Source: RGIG4079 sp045646905
GTDB lineage: Bacteria; Bacteroidota; Bacteroidia; Bacteroidales; Muribaculaceae
Direction of reading: 5' to 3'
Length of the DNA: 64,000 bases
NCBI GenBank assembly: GCA_045646905.1
Contig: JAZRLP010000030.1
Location: 30,519 to 94,518 of the forward strand
The notes under the pieces were generated by a model. It saw only the letters and a program-made list of their open reading frames with translations. It made no database searches and was not told the DNA's origin. Shown here one piece after another: positions 60,056 through 64,000 of this stretch. How positions within the stretch are numbered: the stretch's first letter is position 1; each line of letters starts with the position of its first letter. Position numbers and translations under genes: made by a program.

Positions 60056-62464
60056 TTAATGTTTTACAACTACTTTCTTCAAAGTGTATTTACCACCGAC
60101 ATGGATACGCGCAAAATAAACGCCGTCGGCAATTTCGCTCACATTGATTACATTGCCCGATGCTTTTGCTATTGATGTACCATTCATAGCGATGAGTTCT
60201 ACGCTATCGATTAAGCCATCGGCATTTGCAATCAAGAGTTCCGATGCAGGATTAGGATATACAGTAACTGTTGCAAATTCAACATTTTCAATACCTGCAC
60301 CATCTTTTATGTAGTTTACATTGTCAATCTTGAATTCACCAATACGACTCATTAAACTTGGAGTTTGAACCACTTTAATACCCGAAATTTGGTATTCCTT
60401 TTCGCCTTCGAGCATAGTCAATGGCACTTCAAAGTAACGCCATCCAAGGAAGTCCATTTTACCCATTGGGATATATTTAACATCTTCGGGAGCAATAGCT
60501 TCGAGATAGACTTCATTAGCAGTCAAATCACCAAATACATGAACACCTATTGCGTCATTATTGGTCAATTTTGTTTCACATACAGCAGCGCGTGAAATCA
60601 ACATTTCACTACCTTCGGTTTCGGGGAATTCATATGCTACATTCACGCATGATGAGCCAAACAATTTGTTAGTTCCGTCGGCTGTGATGTTTGCAGATGT
60701 TACATTTGCCGAACCTTGTTCATTGAGTGCATAAACCGATGCATCTTCCATTTCTTCGATTGCCACACCAAGTTTATCTTCGCCAGCATCTACTGCAGTG
60801 AAATTAACCACTACGCTATCTTGCAAAGGGATTCCATCTTTATCGGCAATCTCATTTGAAAGAGTCATTTTGTATTTTTTACCTATAGTCAAGTCTTTTG
60901 TGAAAGGAATGCGGAAGAACCCATATTCAGCACCAAGCTTGCTATATGTCATTTTACGATTGTTAAGAGCAACTTTTGTCCCTTCTTCATCAACGATTGA
61001 TACTTGTTTAAGGATTGGAGTCACATTAGGCAATTTATCAAAGCGTACTTCGATTGAAGGATTGTCAAAGTGTACTTTTTCGCCATCTTTAGGGAATTGG
61101 CCAAGGATTGACATATAGTTGCGGTCGGCTGTGTAGAACGACAATTCAAATGGAGCTTCCATAGCCATACCTCCAGCATGTTTTGCAGTCACATCAAGGC
61201 GTGCAGTGTAGATAGTGCTTGTTTGATATGTTTGTGATGGAGTAAACACCATGCGAAGGTTGTTGTTTTCCCATGTAAACTCACCGGGAATTTCGGGTGT
61301 AATAGAGAAGGCTGCTTCAACACTTGCAGTGTCCATATCCCAGTTAAAGTCGAGCACTACTGGTGAATTACAAAGCACTCCAGGCTCTCCTTCTTTCCAC
61401 ACTGGTGAATATGCTTCAACAACAGGTGCTGTGCTACGAATCTTGTTCATTTTGAAGTTAGCAAATGTAATTTCATCGGCTACAACTTCAACCATTGCAG
61501 TTGATTCATAGTGACGATTACCGCTCACTTTGAGCATGTATTTACCTGGTTCAACTTTGCGGAATGCATAGATACCATTAAACACCATATCGCTATATGT
61601 TTCTTGCAATTTAGTTGTACCTGTTTCGTCCCATAATGAAACAAATGCAGTATCAACAGTTTCTAATTTGTCATCATCAATCATTTTGTAGTCACCCACG
61701 CGTGGGAAACGGCTATCGTTCAAACGACCTGCTACTGCACCATATGTTACACCAGGAAGACCATATTGGTCATCAAGAGCTTTACGGAAGTTCCAAGCTT
61801 CAATCCATTTATAATCAAGACTCATCAAACGATAAGTTTCGGGAATATAGTCATGGAAAGAGCCTTCTGACAAGCAACCAGGGATTGTGAGTGCACGCAA
61901 CACGCCATATCCTTGAGTTCCCCAAGTGGGTTGGAACGACCAGTCACCACGATAGTTGGGTGTTGTGCTGGTCCAAATTGTTGCGTCGTTTACCAAAAGG
62001 TTTTCTGCGATATTTATAGCCCACACCTTTGCATCGGGATAAACAGGTTCATTGTCATATCCACGATAGAAAATAATAGGGAAGTTCACACGGTTAGATG
62101 TACCGGTAGCATTTGAGTGAATAGAAAGGAAAATGTCGGAACCAGCAGCATTTGCCAATCGTCCGATTGTTTCCAAACCAAGGTCGTCGGCGCTTGTGTT
62201 AGTCACACGCGACATCACTACTTTAGCACCAAGTTCTTGCAACATATCGCGCAAGAAGAAACCTTTGTGCATGTTTGAGTTTGATTCCCAGAAACCCGAT
62301 GTATCGCCCAATTCATAGGGATAGATTACCACATTACGGTCATTTGATTGATCATGGCCACCATGTCCGGGGTTGATATAGAAAATGAGGTCACTATAGT
62401 TTGTTGCCATAGCCGAAACAGCAGCAAGACCAGCAACTACGAATGCAATAAATTTCTTTTTCAT
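60056..62464 (-). CDS. Secreted N-acetylmuramoyl-L-alanine amidase with T9SS tail (copy 1)
   Basis: An 802-residue protein with a signal peptide (KFIAFVVAGLAAVSAMA|T). Amidase_3 at about 25-235: NPGHGG (H34), FWESNSNM (E60), SIHSNAT (H116), CLSEGSFHDY (E200). It is followed by a carboxypeptidase-regulatory-like domain (about 240-325), SbsA/Ig-like domains (about 335-560), a further beta domain, and a T9SS type A sorting domain (about 725-802: TVYPNPASELLI, VELIAMNGTSI, IADGVYFARI). The first metal motif is NPGHGG instead of DPGHGG; the histidine is kept. Same architecture as the copy at 56685 but clearly diverged, so the duplication is old. Preceded by a TolB-like gene with a 17-base gap. Confidence 0.92.
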   Translation of the reverse strand: MKKKFIAFVVAGLAAVSAMATNYSDLIFYINPGHGGHDQSNDRNVVIYPYELGDTSGFWESNSNMHKGFFLRDMLQELGAKVVMSRVTNTSADDLGLETIGRLANAAGSDIFLSIHSNATGTSNRVNFPIIFYRGYDNEPVYPDAKVWAINIAENLLVNDATIWTSTTPNYRGDWSFQPTWGTQGYGVLRALTIPGCLSEGSFHDYIPETYRLMSLDYKWIEAWNFRKALDDQYGLPGVTYGAVAGRLNDSRFPRVGDYKMIDDDKLETVDTAFVSLWDETGTTKLQETYSDMVFNGIYAFRKVEPGKYMLKVSGNRHYESTAMVEVVADEITFANFKMNKIRSTAPVVEAYSPVWKEGEPGVLCNSPVVLDFNWDMDTASVEAAFSITPEIPGEFTWENNNLRMVFTPSQTYQTSTIYTARLDVTAKHAGGMAMEAPFELSFYTADRNYMSILGQFPKDGEKVHFDNPSIEVRFDKLPNVTPILKQVSIVDEEGTKVALNNRKMTYSKLGAEYGFFRIPFTKDLTIGKKYKMTLSNEIADKDGIPLQDSVVVNFTAVDAGEDKLGVAIEEMEDASVYALNEQGSANVTSANITADGTNKLFGSSCVNVAYEFPETEGSEMLISRAAVCETKLTNNDAIGVHVFGDLTANEVYLEAIAPEDVKYIPMGKMDFLGWRYFEVPLTMLEGEKEYQISGIKVVQTPSLMSRIGEFKIDNVNYIKDGAGIENVEFATVTVYPNPASELLIANADGLIDSVELIAMNGTSIAKASGNVINVSEIADGVYFARIHVGGKYTLKKVVVKH

Positions 62465-62481
62465 ATCTTGTGTCCTCCTTC

Positions 62482-63375
62482 TTATTTAAGTTTAATATTC
62501 ATTTGATAAAGACGACCGTCGATTGTAGCATATACAATCTTGCCAGCTGCGATTGATGCAGTAGGATTCATTGTCATCGACTCGGGTTTAGTGAGTTCTT
62601 GTTTTTGAGAACCGTCGGCTGTGAGAAGCACTATTTGTGATGAACGATAGTTGTGACCATCGTTAGTCGCATTCATTGCCACGATGTGGTTGTTGCCATA
62701 CCACACTGGGGCTTCATAGTTGCCAGGTGTAGAAAGCACTTTGCCATTGAGGTCGGTAATAACAATTCCATAACCTGCTGCAAAGAACATAACTTTGTTT
62801 CCGTCGGGTGAAAGAGATGCCCATATATAGCCTACACTACCCTCAATAGGAGTATATGCTTTTTCAACACCATTTTTAGACACAAACAATTGTGTTCCTT
62901 CGGTGCGCACACGAGTAGTTTTGTTGTCGGTTGCCACAAGTTGTCCGTCGATTGTAGTTGCAAAACCTTTGGTAGTTGCAACTGGACGACCTACAACACG
63001 ACCTTGACGAGTCAATTCAATTGTTTCACGAGAAGCAATGTCGTATTTCTTCACTTGACGAAGATTGCGGTTACCATCGCGAGTTTGAGTTACAAAATAA
63101 ATTTCATTTCCATCGGGAGAGAATGTAGCATCAAAACCGGCACGAGCTTCGGTGCTCACTTTAGTCACTACATTGTCATTGAAATCATACATGCGCAAGC
63201 CTGCATAATTACAATTAGAGAACAAAAGGCGTGAACCATCAGCGCTCAATACTGGATTGTACATTTCGCTCTCCACGCCTTTGAGAAGAGGAGTTACCGA
63301 CTCCACGGTAGCGATTTGAGCGTTCATGGTTACAACGCCTACAAATGCCATTGCTGTGAGTAGTAGTTTTTTCAT
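62482..63375 (-). CDS. TolB-like PD40 beta-propeller protein (copy 1)
   Basis: A 297-residue exported protein (signal peptide KLLLTAMAFVGVVTMNA|Q) with PD40 repeats: NPVLSADGSRLLFSNCNY, DATFSPDGNEIYFVTQT, WASLSPDGNKVMFFAAGYG, and a final IAAGKIVYATIDGRLYQMN. It is the first gene of the TolB-amidase-TolB-amidase operon. It shares its layout and end (GKIVYATIDG / DKIVYTTEDG) with the copy at 59186. No catalytic residues are seen. A -7 box (TATCTTTG on the minus strand) is about 93 bases upstream. Confidence 0.82.
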   Translation of the reverse strand: MKKLLLTAMAFVGVVTMNAQIATVESVTPLLKGVESEMYNPVLSADGSRLLFSNCNYAGLRMYDFNDNVVTKVSTEARAGFDATFSPDGNEIYFVTQTRDGNRNLRQVKKYDIASRETIELTRQGRVVGRPVATTKGFATTIDGQLVATDNKTTRVRTEGTQLFVSKNGVEKAYTPIEGSVGYIWASLSPDGNKVMFFAAGYGIVITDLNGKVLSTPGNYEAPVWYGNNHIVAMNATNDGHNYRSSQIVLLTADGSQKQELTKPESMTMNPTASIAAGKIVYATIDGRLYQMNIKLK

Positions 63376-63562
63376 AAATGTTGGTATTATTAAGTTTGTT
63401 TTTTGTTAGTTTTCCTTATTTAATTTTCACATACACCCAATTATCCTAATCAAAGCATATATTTTGACAAAGATACTGAAAATAATCGGAATTAACCATG
63501 CTCAAAAACGAGTTTTTTATCTTCTTGTTTTGTTTTTAACCATTTTCACTGACCATTTTAAC
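63376..63562. other. Leader region of the TolB-amidase operon
   Basis: An A/T-rich region of about 190 bases without an open frame of note. It contains the -7 box described separately and T-rich tracts (taagtttgttttttgttag) in what would be a 5' leader of about 85 bases. I see no strong RNA fold and no known riboswitch pattern. Confidence 0.5.
63468..63475 (-). promoter_or_regulatory. Candidate -7 box of the TolB-amidase operon
   Basis: CAAAGATA reads TATCTTTG on the minus strand (full TAnnTTTG match). The nearest CAAA (63503-63506) is 27 bases upstream, too far for a good -33. Confidence 0.45.
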
Positions 63563-63604
63563 TAAAAAAAAGAAACCGAGTGCTGTATTTACTTCAACAC
63601 TCGG
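63563..63604 (-). terminator. Intrinsic terminator after the T9SS-tailed gene at the window end
   Basis: On the minus strand ccgagtg...cactcgg (plus 63576-63582 with 63598-63604, 15-base loop) is followed by tttcttttttttag. It lies 25 bases after the stop at 63630 and isolates that gene from the TolB-amidase operon. Confidence 0.82.
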
Positions 63605-63629
63605 CCCTAACATTATTTTTTTTTAGATT

Positions 63630-64000
63630 TTATTTCACTATCAATTTTGATGTGGTTGTACCACCTTCAGTTTCAACAGTTACCATATAAATACCAGTTG
63701 TCAATGCCGATGCATCAATGGTTACACTATTGTCGTCACATGACTTTGATACAATATTTGCTCCTGCAACCGAATAAACATCAACTTTATTGATTGTTTG
63801 TGATGATGTCACGGTAAATGAGTCTCCATCTACAGGGTTAGGATAAATCTTCGCTCCATTACCCTCGCCTATGGTGATGCTTTCAACCGATGCAAAGTTG
63901 TTGTATTCGGCACTCAATTCGGTTACCTTGATTGATTGCTCTCCTTTGTTGGCTGTATTAGCCTCAATCATGAAGCGCACATATTGCAAAGTGATAGGAT
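63630..64000 (-). CDS. C-terminal part of a T9SS-secreted protein (truncated by window)
   Basis: The frame is open to the window edge, so about 123 C-terminal residues are seen and the start is outside. The first 40 residues (LQYVRFMIEANT, SIKVTELSAEYN) look like the end of a discoidin/F5-8C-type beta domain. The last 75 residues are a T9SS type A sorting domain: AKIYPNPVDGDSFTV, KVDVYSVAGANIV, LTTGIYMVTVETEGGTTTSKLIVK (in parts). The main domain and activity cannot be known from here. Confidence 0.85.
   Translation of the reverse strand, partial: PITLQYVRFMIEANTANKGEQSIKVTELSAEYNNFASVESITIGEGNGAKIYPNPVDGDSFTVTSSQTINKVDVYSVAGANIVSKSCDDNSVTIDASALTTGIYMVTVETEGGTTTSKLIVK

Noticed and set aside
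1..64000. CRISPR arrays, prophage, insertion sequences, tRNA or rRNA genes
   Set aside because: No regularly spaced repeats, transposase or integrase motifs, phage genes or cloverleaf-like sequences were recognised.

Overview
The window is chromosomal DNA of a member of the Bacteroidota, most likely order Bacteroidales. The evidence is a fused MurF-alanine racemase, a GSCFA protein, a DUF2027-Smr protein, DUF4286 next to ruvC, parA-parB-DUF5683-mltD, type IX secretion (T9SS) sorting tails, few Shine-Dalgarno sites, and promoters of the Bacteroidetes form (-33 TTTG, -7 TAnnTTTG). Genus cannot be assigned from the sequence alone; a Muribaculaceae-like gut commensal is a guess. I see no phage, insertion sequence, CRISPR array, rRNA or tRNA.

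Layout. 0-8.5 kb: tail of an unidentified gene, an EamA transporter, a glycosyltransferase, two tandem GYF_2-CD225 membrane proteins, DUF4286, ruvC, queA, a Smr protein, a flavodoxin-ferredoxin protein, a GNAT and surE. 8.5-25 kb: two paralogous GYF_2/SUMF1 membrane proteins flanking an OPT transporter, a MATE exporter, murF-alr, GSCFA and a PorE-like T9SS lipoprotein; then a tricorn-type protease and a Sel1-repeat protein behind a long, structured leader. 25-31 kb: argD-proC-ssb, an SPFH protein, and a VTC/DUF4956/DUF2490 group that may act in polyphosphate metabolism. 31-39 kb: a DnaA-box-like cluster, parA, parB, DUF5683, an MltD-like lytic transglycosylase with a Ser/Lys-rich tail, a frameshifted GH25 lysozyme gene, and a patatin with a predicted outer-membrane barrel. 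39-40 kb: serB.

40.3-63.4 kb is the most coherent region and deals with peptidoglycan salvage. Ten genes read leftward with gaps of 2-45 bases and end at a strong terminator: a secreted split amidase, a GT2 enzyme, DUF4922, SpoIID, AmpG permease, NamZ exo-muramidase, a FAD/Fe-S D-lactate dehydrogenase-like enzyme, MurT transporter, MurK kinase and MurQ etherase. Together they describe cleavage of wall material outside the cytoplasm, import of muropeptides and MurNAc, phosphorylation, ether cleavage, and probably oxidation of the D-lactate that MurQ releases. A second MurK-like kinase has its own well-matched promoter upstream. Further upstream is a four-gene operon made of a duplicated pair (TolB-like protein plus amidase with a T9SS tail), which could supply secreted amidases. 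The window ends inside another T9SS-tailed protein.

The best leads for something undescribed are the complete salvage operon with its built-in D-lactate oxidase and uncharacterised DUF4922-GT2 pair, the duplicated TolB-amidase cassette, the mutually exclusive RNA structures ahead of the Sel1 gene, and the spread of GYF_2 membrane proteins.
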